Notes: generated by a model not told the origin, from the sequence alone. A stretch of 64,000 bases of DNA from Rhizobium sp. ICMP 5592 (GCF_009498525.1 NZ_QSNT01000003.1:909671-973670), one strand, 5' to 3'. Numbered from the stretch's first letter, positions 32,947-42,441 are shown. Numbers and translations are program-made.

Positions 32947-34281
32947 CTACCAGCGCCGCTCGAAGCGACGGCGCAGCAGGATGGCCCCGATGTTCATCGC
33001 AACAAGGAAGAAGAGCAGGACGATAATGGCCCCGGAGGTTCGCTCGACAAAGGCGCGCTCGGCCTCGCTCGCCCACATGTAGATCTGCACCGGCAGGGCG
33101 GTCGCCGGATCGAGCGGCGACGTCGGATAATTGGCGACAAAGGCGACCATGCCAATCAAGAGCAGCGGCGCGGTTTCGCCGAGCGCGTGCGCCAGCCCGA
33201 GGATCGTGCCGGTCAAAATACCGGGCATGGCGAGCGGCAGGACGTGGTGGAACACCACCTGCATCTTCGAGGCGCCAAGACCAAGCGCAGCACTCCGGAT
33301 CGAGGGCGGCACGGCCCGCAGCGCCGAGCGCGTGGCGATGATGATCATCGGCAGCGTCATCAGGCTCAGCACCAGCCCGCCGACCAGCGAGGCCGAGCGC
33401 GGCAGGCCCATGACATTGATGAACACCGAGAGACCGAGCAGGCCGTAGACGATCGACGGCACGGCGGCGAGATTGTTGATATTGACCTCGATCAGGTCCG
33501 TCAGCCGGTTCTTCGGCGCGAATTCCTCGAGATAGATCGACGCGGCGACCCCGACCGGCAGTGCCAGCACCAGCACGGTCAGCATCAGATAGAGCGAGCC
33601 GATCAGCGCGACGCCGAGGCCGGCGGCTTCCGGACGGCTGGAATTGCCCGACAGGAACAGGCCGCTATTGAACGCCTTATGGAGCGCGCCGCTGGCGGCA
33701 AGCTGCTTCATCCAGGCGAGCTGCCGGTCGGAGACCTTGCGGTCCGCCTCATTCGCCGTCAGGTCGATCTGCCCCTTGTTGGCGGAATCGATATTCGCAC
33801 CGGCGAGAAGCGTGATCTTCACCGTTTTCCCGATGATGGAGGGATCGGCCATGACCTTGTCGCGCAGCGCGCTTCGTGCACTGTCAGAGACCATCGCCGT
33901 TGCCTCACGCACGAGCGCGCGATTGGCGGGATCGATGTCGAGCGCCTTCACCAGGGCATCGCGGACGAGAAGCTGATAATTGGCCGCGATCAGCACCTTC
34001 GGATCGCTGGCACGCTTGCCGTTGGGATCGATCACCTGCTCGGCAAACTCGATCGGCAGGGTGATCGAGGTCTGCACGAAGGCGGTATAGCCATGACGCA
34101 CCACGGTCGAGACCAGAGCGATGAGGAAGACAAGGCCGAAGGTGACGGCCGCGATGCCATAAGCACGGAACCGGCGCTCGGCGGCATAACGGCGCTTGAT
34201 GCCGATATCGCGCCGCGCCGGGGCGCCGGGCGTCAACCCGCGCGGGATCGGCGACTTTGCGGAGAATACGACATCGCTCAT
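32947..34281 (-). CDS. pstA: phosphate ABC transporter permease PstA
   Basis: The 444-residue permease is longer than the roughly 300-residue enterobacterial PstA. It has an N-terminal cytoplasmic tail, one membrane helix (TFGLVFLIALVSTVVRHGYT) and a periplasmic domain of about 150 residues (DUF3333-like) before the canonical six-helix domain. The EAA coupling motif is seen in AALGLGASKMQVVFHHVLPLAMPGILTG. This long form is usual in rhizobia. Its start overlaps the pstC stop by four bases, indicating coupled synthesis of the permease dimer. Confidence 0.96.
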   Translation of the reverse strand: MSDVVFSAKSPIPRGLTPGAPARRDIGIKRRYAAERRFRAYGIAAVTFGLVFLIALVSTVVRHGYTAFVQTSITLPIEFAEQVIDPNGKRASDPKVLIAANYQLLVRDALVKALDIDPANRALVREATAMVSDSARSALRDKVMADPSIIGKTVKITLLAGANIDSANKGQIDLTANEADRKVSDRQLAWMKQLAASGALHKAFNSGLFLSGNSSRPEAAGLGVALIGSLYLMLTVLVLALPVGVAASIYLEEFAPKNRLTDLIEVNINNLAAVPSIVYGLLGLSVFINVMGLPRSASLVGGLVLSLMTLPMIIIATRSALRAVPPSIRSAALGLGASKMQVVFHHVLPLAMPGILTGTILGLAHALGETAPLLLIGMVAFVANYPTSPLDPATALPVQIYMWASEAERAFVERTSGAIIVLLFFLVAMNIGAILLRRRFERRW

Positions 34282-35759
34282 TCGTATTGCTCCCTGTAAC
34301 GGCGGACGATGTAGAGCGCGTAGACGTTGAGGCAGAGCGTCAGGCAGAAGAGCGTGATGCCGAGCGCGAAGGCAACCAATGTCTGCGGCGAGGTGAATTC
34401 GAGATCGCCGGTCAACTGGTTGACGATCTTCACGGTGACCGTCGTCATCGGTTCGAAGGGATTGAACTGCATGCGGGCGGCGACGCCGGCGGCGAGCACG
34501 ACGATCATCGTCTCGCCGAGCGCGCGGGAAGCCGTCATCAGCAGCGCGCCGACGATGCCCGGAAGGGCTGCCGGCAGGAGAACCCGCTTGACCGTTTCCG
34601 ATCGCGTCGCGCCAAGACCGAGCGAGCCGTCGCGCAGCGAGCGCGGCACCGCCATGATGATGTCGTCGGAAAGCGAGGAGACGTAGGGGATCAGCATGAC
34701 GCCCATGACGAAGCCTGCGGTCAGAACGCTCTGCGCCTCGATGAAGCTCGCATAGCTGCCCGTCAGCAGGCCGTTGATGTCGGCAGAGATGTCACGCAGG
34801 AAAGGCCCGACGGTCACGAGTGCGAAGAAGCCGTAGACGATGGTCGGAATGCCGGCCAGCACTTCGAGCATCGGCTTGGCGATGGAGCGCACGCGCGCCG
34901 AGGCATATTCGGCCATGTAGATGGCAGCGAACAGCCCGACGGGAACCGCGACCAGCATGGCGACTAGGCTTATGTAGAGCGTTCCGGCCAATAGCGGGAT
35001 GAGGCCGAAGGTGCCTGTGGTTTGCGCGCCGGCGCCGGTGAAGCGCGGATCCCAGACGGTGCCGAAGAAGAATTCGGCGGCGGGCACCATGTTGAAGAAA
35101 CGGGCAGCCTCCGACAGCATCGAAGCCGCGATGCCGAGCGTCGTCAGCACGGCAATCGACGAGGCGACGATCAGGCCGCCGAGAATGGCCTGCTCCACCC
35201 GATTGCGGGCGCGAAAACGCGGTGCGATGGCGCGCAGTCCATGAATGGCGCACAGAACGGAGAGGATGATGGCCGCGGCCGACATGACGACGCGGCTCGC
35301 ATGGCGCATACCGTTATATTTGTTGGCGGCGTCGACCATGTATCCGGTCGGCCGGACCGCGAGCGGCACGCCCTTCTGCGCCAGCATCAGCTGGAGATCG
35401 GCCGAGCCGGCGGCGACGGCGGCAAGCTCCTGGTTGTCGAGCAGGCGCATGCCGTGGGCGATGCTGCGCACCACGCCGTAGCTGAGGTTGAGCTCGGCCT
35501 CCGGCAAGGATTTCACTTCCTCGGGAAAGGATTTGACCACGACGTCGTCGATCACCTGTGGGCTGATCACCAGCCAGGCGCAGATCAGCGCCAGCGCCGG
35601 CAAGACCGCCCAGATGGCGGCATAGGCGCCGTGATAGCCAAGCCGCGAATGCATGGCCGAGGATCTGCCGCCCGACAGCGCAGCCGCTCTCGTCCGCCCC
35701 AGCACGAAGGCTGAGGCGCCGATGATCGACAGGCATGACAGCAGCAGTGACACACTCAT
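34278..35759 (-). CDS. pstC: phosphate ABC transporter permease PstC
   Basis: The 493-residue permease partner of PstA carries N-terminal membrane helices and a large periplasmic insertion absent from the short enterobacterial form. The transport domain follows, with YISLVAMLVAVPVGLFAAIYMAEY, VLAGIPTIVYGFFALVTVGP and the EAA loop SLGLGATRSETVKRVLLPAALPGIVGAL. I chose the ATG at 35759 (MSVSLLL), with GGGAATGGG upstream; an ATG two codons earlier is also possible. It lies 82 bp after pstS. Confidence 0.95.
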   Translation of the reverse strand: MSVSLLLSCLSIIGASAFVLGRTRAAALSGGRSSAMHSRLGYHGAYAAIWAVLPALALICAWLVISPQVIDDVVVKSFPEEVKSLPEAELNLSYGVVRSIAHGMRLLDNQELAAVAAGSADLQLMLAQKGVPLAVRPTGYMVDAANKYNGMRHASRVVMSAAAIILSVLCAIHGLRAIAPRFRARNRVEQAILGGLIVASSIAVLTTLGIAASMLSEAARFFNMVPAAEFFFGTVWDPRFTGAGAQTTGTFGLIPLLAGTLYISLVAMLVAVPVGLFAAIYMAEYASARVRSIAKPMLEVLAGIPTIVYGFFALVTVGPFLRDISADINGLLTGSYASFIEAQSVLTAGFVMGVMLIPYVSSLSDDIIMAVPRSLRDGSLGLGATRSETVKRVLLPAALPGIVGALLMTASRALGETMIVVLAAGVAARMQFNPFEPMTTVTVKIVNQLTGDLEFTSPQTLVAFALGITLFCLTLCLNVYALYIVRRYREQYE

Positions 35760-35841
35760 TCCCATTCCCTGGCCATTCCGCGGCCTATTTCCCAGCAAAC
35801 GCCGGCGCGGGTGACCGCGCTAGCGGGCAGTCCTTACGCGA

Positions 35842-36876
35842 TCACATGATCTTCCCGTCCGCGACGTCCTTGCGGATCTGGTCGCGCTCGGCATCCGGTG
35901 CCGGCACTAGGCCATATTCGGCCAAGGGGCTGTCCGGTCCGATCATCTGATCGCTGATGAAAAAGTCGACATATTCCTTCAGGCCCGGAATGACGCCGAG
36001 ATGCGCCTTCTTGACGTAGAAGAACAGAGGCCGCGATACTGGATAAGTGCCGTCGGCAATCGTCTGGCCCGACGGCACGATGCCGCTTACGGTCGCGACC
36101 TTCAGCTTGTCGGCATTGTTCTGATAGAAATAGAGGCCGAAGACGCCGACGCCGTGCTTGTTGGCGTTGATGCGGGCGAGCGTCTCGGGATAATCGCCAT
36201 CGATATCGACCGCGACGCCATCCTTGCGCACCGCGATGCATTTTTCAACCTGCTTGCCGGCATCGGAGACCTCCGCCTTGATGACGTCGAGCGCACCGGA
36301 ATCCTTGCAGCCGGCGGCAAGCACCTTCTCCTCGAAGACCTCGCGCGTGCCGTGCTTTTCGCCCGGAATATAAGCGGCGATTTCGAAGTCCGGCAGGGCC
36401 GGGTTGATCTCGGACCACCTTTTGTAGGGATTGTCGACCAGCTTGCCGTTGACGACGACTTCGGCGGCGAGCGCCCTGTAGAGATCGGTGGGCACGAATC
36501 TGATGTCGGGATTGCTCTTGTCGTAGGCGAAGACGATGCCGTCGTAGCCGATCTTGATCTGCTGGATATCGGCAACGCCAGCCGCCTTGCAGGCGTCGAC
36601 CTCACTGCCCTTGATCGGGCGCGAGGAATTGGCGATGTCGATGGAGTCGGGACCGACGCCCTTGCAGAATTCCTTCAGGCCGGCGCCGGAGCCGCCGGAT
36701 TCGACGACCGGCGTCTTGTAGTTCGTAAAGGTCTCGCCGAAGGTCTCGGCAACGATCTTGGCATAGGGAAATACGGTGGAGGAACCGGAAATCTGAATCT
36801 GATCGCGGGCCGTGGCGGCCCCGGCGAAGGCGACCGAAGCAACCAACGCTGCGATAGACAATTTCAACGTATTCAT
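35842..36876 (-). CDS. pstS: periplasmic phosphate-binding protein PstS
   Basis: The 344-residue exported protein has a signal peptide (MNTLKLSIAALVASVAFAGA). Its phosphate-binding motifs are ISGSSTVFPYAKIVAETFG, VVESGGSGAGLKEFCKGVG and IANSSRPIKGSEVDACKAAG. The length is typical of the rhizobial branch. The ATG at 36876 follows GGGAGGATTCACC. The 5' region contains tandem Pho half-sites. It should be the most abundant product of the pst operon and delivers phosphate to PstCA. Confidence 0.96.
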   Translation of the reverse strand: MNTLKLSIAALVASVAFAGAATARDQIQISGSSTVFPYAKIVAETFGETFTNYKTPVVESGGSGAGLKEFCKGVGPDSIDIANSSRPIKGSEVDACKAAGVADIQQIKIGYDGIVFAYDKSNPDIRFVPTDLYRALAAEVVVNGKLVDNPYKRWSEINPALPDFEIAAYIPGEKHGTREVFEEKVLAAGCKDSGALDVIKAEVSDAGKQVEKCIAVRKDGVAVDIDGDYPETLARINANKHGVGVFGLYFYQNNADKLKVATVSGIVPSGQTIADGTYPVSRPLFFYVKKAHLGVIPGLKEYVDFFISDQMIGPDSPLAEYGLVPAPDAERDQIRKDVADGKIM

Positions 36877-36974
36877 GGTGAATCCTCCCTGACGGACTTT
36901 GAAGAGCGCGACGGCGAACGGAACATCCGCCTGTTTCAGCATCTCTTTTTTAGCTGTCAAAGCACCGCCCTTTT

Positions 36975-37003
36975 ATGTCAGGCGAGTGAAACAATTATGA
37001 CAG
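36975..37003 (-). promoter_or_regulatory. Pho box upstream of pstS
   Basis: On the minus strand three 7-base half-sites repeat every 11 bp: CTGTCAT (37003-36997), GTTTCAC (36992-36986) and CTGACAT (36981-36975). The first and third match the rhizobial PhoB half-site CTGTCAT at seven and six positions. The site lies about 100 bp before the pstS start. Confidence 0.75.
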
Positions 37004-37063
37004 TATAATCCCTTGAAATTTATGGGTTATACCACACTCAAAATTGTCGGTTCACAGAGGCTT

Positions 37064-38320
37064 TCAGAAGCGGACGGTAAAGTCCGTTCCTTTTCCGACT
37101 TCGGACTTGACGATCAGCCGTGCGCGGTGACGGGTCAGAATGTGCTTGACGATGGCAAGCCCGAGACCGGTGCCTTTTTTCGAGCGGCTGTCCTCGACAT
37201 TGACGCGATAGAAGCGCTCGGTCAGGCGCGGCACATGTTCGGCCGGAATGCCCGGCCCGCTGTCGGAGACGATGACCTCGACGGCCTGGCCCGGCTCGTT
37301 CAAGAGCGAGACCTCGACCGTCTTGCCTTCCTGGCCGTATTTGCAGGCATTCTCGATGAGGTTCTCGAAGACCTGCACCAGCTCGTCGCGATCGCCCAGC
37401 ACCTCCACCTTGCCCGGTGGCAGATGCAGGTTGATGGTGACGTCGAGATCGCCGGCGAGCGGCAGCAGCGCATCGCGGACATGGCCGAGCAGTGGCACGA
37501 GATCGACCTTCTGGTCCGGCGCAATATGCGATTTCAGCTCCAGCCGCGACAGCGACAGGAGATCGTCGACCAGCCGGCTCATGCGCGTCGTCTGGTCGAA
37601 CATGATGCCGAGGAAGCGCTGCTGCGCCTTCAGATCCGCCTTGGCCGGCCCTTGTATGGTCTCGATGAAGCCGCGCAGCGAGGCAAGCGGCGTGCGCAGC
37701 TCGTGGCTGGCATTGGCGACGAAGTCGGAGCGCATGCGGTCGATATGGCGGAGCTCCGAAATATCGCGGAAGGACAGCACGAAGAAAGCGCCCGGCTCGA
37801 TCTCGGCTTCCGGCAGGTCTATGGGGGCGATGCGGACGACATAGACACGTTCGGACGGCAGCCGCTCGGAATGTTCGATCTGGTTCGGCGCGTTGGTGGC
37901 GATCGTCTCGCGCACCATATCGAGCACACCGGGAGAACGCAGCTTGGCGGAGATATGGGCGTTGAGCGGAAAGGCGCCGAACGCCTTCTCGGCGGCGGGG
38001 TTCTGGGCCACGACGGAGGCCTCGCGATCGACGATCAGCACCGGCATGTCGAGCGCGGAAAGACCGGCGGAGACCGTGCGCAGCAGGGCCTCAGGATCGG
38101 CCGGAACTGGTTCGGCGAGCGATGGTGGATCGACCGTCTCGATCAGCGGCGCGCGGGTCAGCGCCACGATCACAGCTACTATCCAGATCCAGAAGACGAC
38201 GGCGGTGTTGATGCCTTCGATGAGCGCCAGACCGGCGATCAGCGTCGCCAGAATCAGGATGGCGGCCTCCTGCCGCAGCCGCGTCGCCAGCTTCCTGAGG
38301 AATGACCATTCGTCTTGCAA
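37064..38320 (-). CDS. phoR: phosphate regulon sensor histidine kinase PhoR
   Basis: The 418-residue inner-membrane kinase has two N-terminal membrane helices (about 19-37 and 40-56) and a PAS domain (about 85-190, ADPEALLRTVSAGLSALDMPV). The H-box phospho-acceptor His206 is in ANASHELRTPLASLRGF. The ATPase boxes include ENLIENACKYG, VSDSGPGIPAEHVPRLTERFYR and GTGLGLAIVKHIL. It phosphorylates PhoB. The start appears to be TTG, with AGGGAC nine bases upstream, and no in-frame ATG precedes the helices. It lies 187 bp upstream of pstS. Confidence 0.95.
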   Translation of the reverse strand: MQDEWSFLRKLATRLRQEAAILILATLIAGLALIEGINTAVVFWIWIVAVIVALTRAPLIETVDPPSLAEPVPADPEALLRTVSAGLSALDMPVLIVDREASVVAQNPAAEKAFGAFPLNAHISAKLRSPGVLDMVRETIATNAPNQIEHSERLPSERVYVVRIAPIDLPEAEIEPGAFFVLSFRDISELRHIDRMRSDFVANASHELRTPLASLRGFIETIQGPAKADLKAQQRFLGIMFDQTTRMSRLVDDLLSLSRLELKSHIAPDQKVDLVPLLGHVRDALLPLAGDLDVTINLHLPPGKVEVLGDRDELVQVFENLIENACKYGQEGKTVEVSLLNEPGQAVEVIVSDSGPGIPAEHVPRLTERFYRVNVEDSRSKKGTGLGLAIVKHILTRHRARLIVKSEVGKGTDFTVRF

Positions 38321-38565
38321 GTGCGCCTGTCCCTTTGCCTGCCATCATGGAAACCAAGACTCCGCGTCTTAGCGGGGATTCATGACAGAAGTTTACGGCT
38401 CTATCCACAGAAGCCGGCAGCTTACGATAATAAATGTAGCCGGCGAAGGAGGGTATATGCAAAAGGCTTGAAAAGGCTGGATAAATACCCCACCTTGCCG
38501 TCGAGGTTTTTTGCCGAATAGGCAAATGCGGCTTTGATGTCGCCAATCGCGGAGGAGCGGAGCGC

Positions 38566-39447
38566 ATGGCAGAGGAAGTGGAAAGCCGCGCGGTGGAACT
38601 GGACATCCGCGGCAAGACACGCATCTTCGATGTCGACGACCCCGTCCTGCCGGACTGGATCGATGAGGAGGCGCTCGCCTCCGGCGGCTATCCCTACAAG
38701 AAGAAGCTGAAGGATGAAGAGTATCTGGAAGAGCTGGAAAAGCTGCAGATAGAGCTCATCAAGGTGCAATTCTGGCTACAGTCGACCGGCAAGCGGGTGA
38801 TGGCGCTGTTCGAAGGGCGCGACGCCGCCGGCAAGGGCGGCTCGATCGCGGCGACCTCGGCGCATATGAACCCTCGCCTTGCGCGCGTCGTGGCGCTGAC
38901 CAAGCCGACCGACCGCGAAGCGGGGCAATGGTATTTCCAGCGCTATGTCGCGCAGTTCCCGACGGCGGGCGAGTTCGTCCTCTTCGACCGCTCCTGGTAC
39001 AACCGCGCCGGCGTCGAGCCGGTCATGGGCTTTTGCACGCCGAAGCAATACGAGCAATTCCTGAAGCAGGCGCCGCGGATGGAGCGGCTGATCGTTCAGG
39101 ACGACATCCTGTTCTTCAAATTCTATCTCGACATCGGCCGCGAGATGCAGCTCAAGCGCTTTCACGACAGGCGCCACGACCCGCGCGCGGTGTGGAAGCT
39201 TTCCTCCATGGACATCGCGGCCCTGACGAAATGGAAGGACTATAGCGAAAAGCGCGACCGGATGCTGAAGGACACGCATACGGACTACGCGCCCTGGACG
39301 GTGATCCGCGCCAACGACAAGCGCCGCGCCCGCCTCAACCTCATCCGTCATATCCTGCTGACGCTCGACTATGACGGCAAGGACGAAAAGGTGATCGGCG
39401 AGATCGACGGCAAGATCCTCGGCTCTGGCGCGCAGGTCCTCAAATAG
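38566..39447 (+). CDS. ppk2: polyphosphate kinase 2
   Basis: The 293-residue PPK2-family enzyme has Walker A FEGRDAAGKGGS (82-93), the lid region ARVVALTKPTDREAGQWYFQRY and Walker B VLFDRSWYNRAGVE. A C-terminal WTVIRANDKRRARLN also fits the class I single-domain form. It transfers phosphate between polyphosphate and nucleoside diphosphates. GGAGGAG precedes the ATG. It is divergent from phoR, which suits a phosphate-storage role, although no complete Pho box is visible in the shared 245-bp gap. Confidence 0.93.
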   Translation: MAEEVESRAVELDIRGKTRIFDVDDPVLPDWIDEEALASGGYPYKKKLKDEEYLEELEKLQIELIKVQFWLQSTGKRVMALFEGRDAAGKGGSIAATSAHMNPRLARVVALTKPTDREAGQWYFQRYVAQFPTAGEFVLFDRSWYNRAGVEPVMGFCTPKQYEQFLKQAPRMERLIVQDDILFFKFYLDIGREMQLKRFHDRRHDPRAVWKLSSMDIAALTKWKDYSEKRDRMLKDTHTDYAPWTVIRANDKRRARLNLIRHILLTLDYDGKDEKVIGEIDGKILGSGAQVLK

Positions 39448-39472
39448 AGGATCTGTCCCTATTGTCTGTGGC

Positions 39473-40708
39473 CTATTGTCCCGGAAGGACTCGGATCGCG
39501 TAGACGTTGACGCCGCGCGCCTTGCCGTCGAGATCACTGTTGATGATCAGATGGCCCGATGCCGTCGGTGCAAGCGACCGATCGTAACGGACCTGGAACA
39601 GCGCATCTGTCTTCTGCCGGGTGACATTGAAGCGATGACGTCCGCAATTGCCGAGCGAGCCGAAGTCGCATTCCACGGTGATCTGCGTCGGCGTGTCGGA
39701 GGTCGATTGCAGCGTCAGCGCAACGGTCGACGACTTGCCGGCCAATTGCTGCAACACGCTAGCCGGCACCTCGACAGTGACATCGCCGTCCGAGCCGTTG
39801 CTCGCGGAGGTCAGCCGCACCGCCGGACCTTCATTTTCCGAAACGTTCTCGGCCTTGGCCTGCGCACCGCTGGCGACTTTCGCCGCGTCGGTCGGCTTCA
39901 GGATCTCGATCCACTCCTCGGAGAAGCTGTTCTGCGGATCGATCACCGCCAGGCCCGGATTGACGGGGCCGCTATTGTCGTCATCGCTGGACGCATCCTC
40001 GTCATTGCTGCTGCTGCCGTCGAAATCCTGAGAATCGACATGCGCCGGCGGATTGCGAACGCTGGTGTCGCGCTGCGCCGCTGTCATGAAGACGCCCGAG
40101 GTCTTGACCCACCAGGCGCCGACGCCGAGGCAGGCGAGCAGGATGCAGAAGACCAGCAGGCGTGAGAAGAACTTGCGTGGCTTGCGGCGAACGGCGGCGC
40201 GCTCCGGCTTGAAATTCATTGACCGCGTCGGTGCCGGCGCGAGGGCGGCCTGCCGCGCATCGCTGTCGGCGCCGAGATGATCGGCCGGGCCGGCGCCCAT
40301 GTCACCAAAATCGCCTTCCGGCGCGCGGGGTTCAGAGGCAACGGGTGGCGGCGCGGCAACCGGGTGGTGGTCGCGCGTATCGCCACGCACGCTCATCGCA
40401 GGCTCTTGCCGCATCGGCGGCTGCTGGGCTTGCTGCGGCGACGTCACTGAGGGGATGTGGGGTGCTTCCGGTTCGACCGTTGCCGGCGTCTGCGGCGGAT
40501 GGGCGCGCTCCTCAGCCTCGATCGCCCGGATCGTCTCTTCCAGGCGCTGGCGCTGGGCTGAAATGACGTTGATGTCGGTAATGTCCTGCTTGCGAAGCCC
40601 GGCTTCTAGCGCCTGTCGCGCCGACTGATAGACACGGGCCCGAATTTCCGGATTGGCGCGATCGGATCGCTCCAAGGCGTTTCTGATAGCCGTTTCTAGT
40701 CCGCTCAC
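39473..40708 (-). CDS. single-pass membrane protein of unknown function
   Basis: The 411-residue protein has an N-terminal helical cytoplasmic part (LETAIRNALERSDRANPEIRARVYQSARQALEAGL). A Pro/Ala-rich linker follows, then a basic stretch and one membrane helix (about 187-205, SRLLVFCILLACLGVGAWW). An Asp/Ser-rich acidic segment (SSSNDEDASSDDD) leads to a C-terminal beta-rich periplasmic domain with one Cys pair (ITVECDFGSLGNCGRH). The GTG at 40708 has AAAGGA upstream and yields a clean N-terminus. It resembles conserved hypothetical proteins of Rhizobiales. The function is unknown. Confidence 0.72.
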   Translation of the reverse strand: MSGLETAIRNALERSDRANPEIRARVYQSARQALEAGLRKQDITDINVISAQRQRLEETIRAIEAEERAHPPQTPATVEPEAPHIPSVTSPQQAQQPPMRQEPAMSVRGDTRDHHPVAAPPPVASEPRAPEGDFGDMGAGPADHLGADSDARQAALAPAPTRSMNFKPERAAVRRKPRKFFSRLLVFCILLACLGVGAWWVKTSGVFMTAAQRDTSVRNPPAHVDSQDFDGSSSNDEDASSDDDNSGPVNPGLAVIDPQNSFSEEWIEILKPTDAAKVASGAQAKAENVSENEGPAVRLTSASNGSDGDVTVEVPASVLQQLAGKSSTVALTLQSTSDTPTQITVECDFGSLGNCGRHRFNVTRQKTDALFQVRYDRSLAPTASGHLIINSDLDGKARGVNVYAIRVLPGQ

Positions 40709-41006
40709 TTCAGGTCCTTTACTCTCACTCGCGATACGCCCGCATACTCTACTGGCAAGACCACCATTTTCTTTACCATTGGCTAACCAGAATCGGTAAC
40801 GCCCCGCTTGGCAATGTGCAAGTCTCCGCAAATCACCCGCGGACACTCCGGCGGGGATAAATGGCAAAGACGACACAAATGGGGTGGCCGAATAGGCGCA
40901 CAGGACTGGATTGCCATCGGATATGAGCGGCAGGCTATAAAGGAACTCTCTCGACATAATCGATTTCCCAATGATAGCCTCCACCCCTTCAAAGGGGGCA
41001 AAAGGA

Positions 41007-41318
41007 ATGGGCGACCAAAAGACGCGAGAAAGCCGATCTCCGCCGAAAGACAAGCTTCTTTCCTATGAACGTGATGGGCGGGATGCGTATGGGGAAAACA
41101 ACAAGTCCAAACGCAAAGCAATCCCGCGATTCAAAGCCCAATCCAATAGGCAAGGCCGCCACGGTTCCAATATCGTAGTCGCTCAAATGAGCGGCGACGA
41201 AACGGTCGATGAGGAAGCTGATCTTCTCGAAGCGGACAGGAAAGCCCGTCGTCCGGCCAAGAGAAAGATTCCGGACATGGCGCTGGGTGATTACCTCAAG
41301 CGACAAAAGAAAACCTGA
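41007..41318 (+). CDS. small basic protein of unknown function
   Basis: The 103-residue hydrophilic protein is rich in Lys, Arg and Asp (GDQKTRESRSPPKDKLLSYERD; ADRKARRPAKRKIPD). It has no membrane segment or Cys. It is probably largely disordered apart from a central RHGSNIVVAQMSGDETVDEEA segment. AAAGGA precedes the ATG at 41007. A long open frame on the opposite strand overlaps it, but the coding assignment here is favoured by the ribosome-binding site and charge pattern. I do not recognise the family. Nucleic-acid binding is possible but unproven. Confidence 0.5.
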   Translation: MGDQKTRESRSPPKDKLLSYERDGRDAYGENNKSKRKAIPRFKAQSNRQGRHGSNIVVAQMSGDETVDEEADLLEADRKARRPAKRKIPDMALGDYLKRQKKT

Positions 41319-41430
41319 AGGCTACCCTTCGGGCCGCGGGAGAATTCCTATAGCTTAGCCATGGGACCGGCCGCCGGTTGAACCTCCATGAGAGCCCCAT
41401 CTTTCCCTCCAAACAGACATCTGTTATCTG

Positions 41431-41454
41431 TTTGACGTTTTCGTAAACGTCAAA
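41431..41454. promoter_or_regulatory. 24-bp palindrome before nitronate monooxygenase
   Basis: Perfect 10-bp arms TTTGACGTTT (41431-41440) and AAACGTCAAA (41445-41454) flank TCGT. The palindrome contains two overlapping near-matches (14 of 16) to TTGACGTTTACGTCAA, which occurs upstream of fadD at 51632. It lies 14 bp before the gene start. Confidence 0.6.
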
Positions 41455-41468
41455 GATGGATGATGTTC

Positions 41469-42428
41469 ATGGCTCTTCCTGCAATCCTGACCGAGCGCCT
41501 GCGGCTGCCGGTCGTGGCTTCACCCCTCTTCATCATCTCGCATCCGGCGCTGACGCTGGCGCAGTGCAAGGCCGGTGTCGTTGGTGCGTTTCCCGCGCTG
41601 AACGCCCGGCCGGAAAGCCAGCTCGATGAATGGCTGGCGATGATCACCGAAGATCTCGCCGCCCATGACGCCGCCCATCCGGAGCGGCCGTCCGCGCCTT
41701 TCGCGGTTAACCAGATCGTCCATACGTCGAATAAGCGGCTGGAGCACGACCTGATGCTCTGCGTGAAATACAAGGTGCCGATCGTCATCTCCTCGCTCGG
41801 CGCCGTGCCGGAGGTCAATGCGGCCGTGCATTCCTATGGCGGCATCGTGCTGCATGACATCATCAACAACCGCCATGCCAATTCGGCGATCCGCAAGGGC
41901 GCGGACGGGCTGATCGCGGTGGCGGCCGGCGCCGGCGGCCATGCCGGCCAGCTCTCGCCCTTCGCGCTCGTGCAGGAAATCCGCGAATGGTTCGACGGTC
42001 CGCTGCTGCTCGCCGGCGCCATCGCCAATGGCGGCGCGATCCTCGCGGCCCAGGCGATGGGCGCGGACATGGCCTATATCGGCTCGCCCTTCATCGCGAC
42101 CGAAGAGGCACGCGCGGCGGACGCCTACAAGCAGGCGATCGTGGAGGGTGCTGCCGCCGACATCGTCTATTCCAACTTCTTCACCGGCATACACGGCAAC
42201 TACCTCAAGCCCTCGATCCTCGCCGCCGGCATGGATCCGGACAACCTCCCCGAGGCCGATCCCTCGAAAATGGATTTCGAAACGGCAACGACTGGCGCCA
42301 AGGCCTGGAAGGATATCTGGGGCTCCGGCCAGGGCATCGGCGCAGTCAAGGCCGTCGAACCAGTGGCAGCGCTCGTCGACCGGCTGGAGGCCGAATACCG
42401 CCAGGCACGCACCCGGCTGGCGCTCTGA
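41469..42428 (+). CDS. nitronate monooxygenase family flavoprotein
   Basis: The 319-residue TIM-barrel FMN enzyme belongs to the 2-nitropropane dioxygenase/NMO family. N-terminal LRLPVVASPLFIISHPALTLAQC is followed by the flavin-phosphate region GADGLIAVAAGAGGHAGQLSPFALVQEI and LLLAGAIANGGAILAAQAMGADMAYIGSPF. Family members oxidise alkyl nitronates or act as enoyl-reductase-like enzymes. I favour the ATG at 41469 (MALPAIL), with GGATGATG upstream, but 41460 is also possible. A strong palindrome sits in its promoter, and it ends at an intrinsic terminator. Confidence 0.88.
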   Translation: MALPAILTERLRLPVVASPLFIISHPALTLAQCKAGVVGAFPALNARPESQLDEWLAMITEDLAAHDAAHPERPSAPFAVNQIVHTSNKRLEHDLMLCVKYKVPIVISSLGAVPEVNAAVHSYGGIVLHDIINNRHANSAIRKGADGLIAVAAGAGGHAGQLSPFALVQEIREWFDGPLLLAGAIANGGAILAAQAMGADMAYIGSPFIATEEARAADAYKQAIVEGAAADIVYSNFFTGIHGNYLKPSILAAGMDPDNLPEADPSKMDFETATTGAKAWKDIWGSGQGIGAVKAVEPVAALVDRLEAEYRQARTRLAL

Positions 42429-42441
42429 GACCATCACTAGT

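Noticed and set aside
38382..38388. Single Pho half-site ATGACAG between phoR and ppk2
   Set aside because: No second half-site lies 11 bp away on either side, so it is not reported as a Pho box.
40989..41306. 105-codon minus-strand frame opposite the small basic protein
   Set aside because: It has no ribosome-binding site. The plus-strand frame has AAAGGA before its ATG and a coherent charged composition. Neither is certain.
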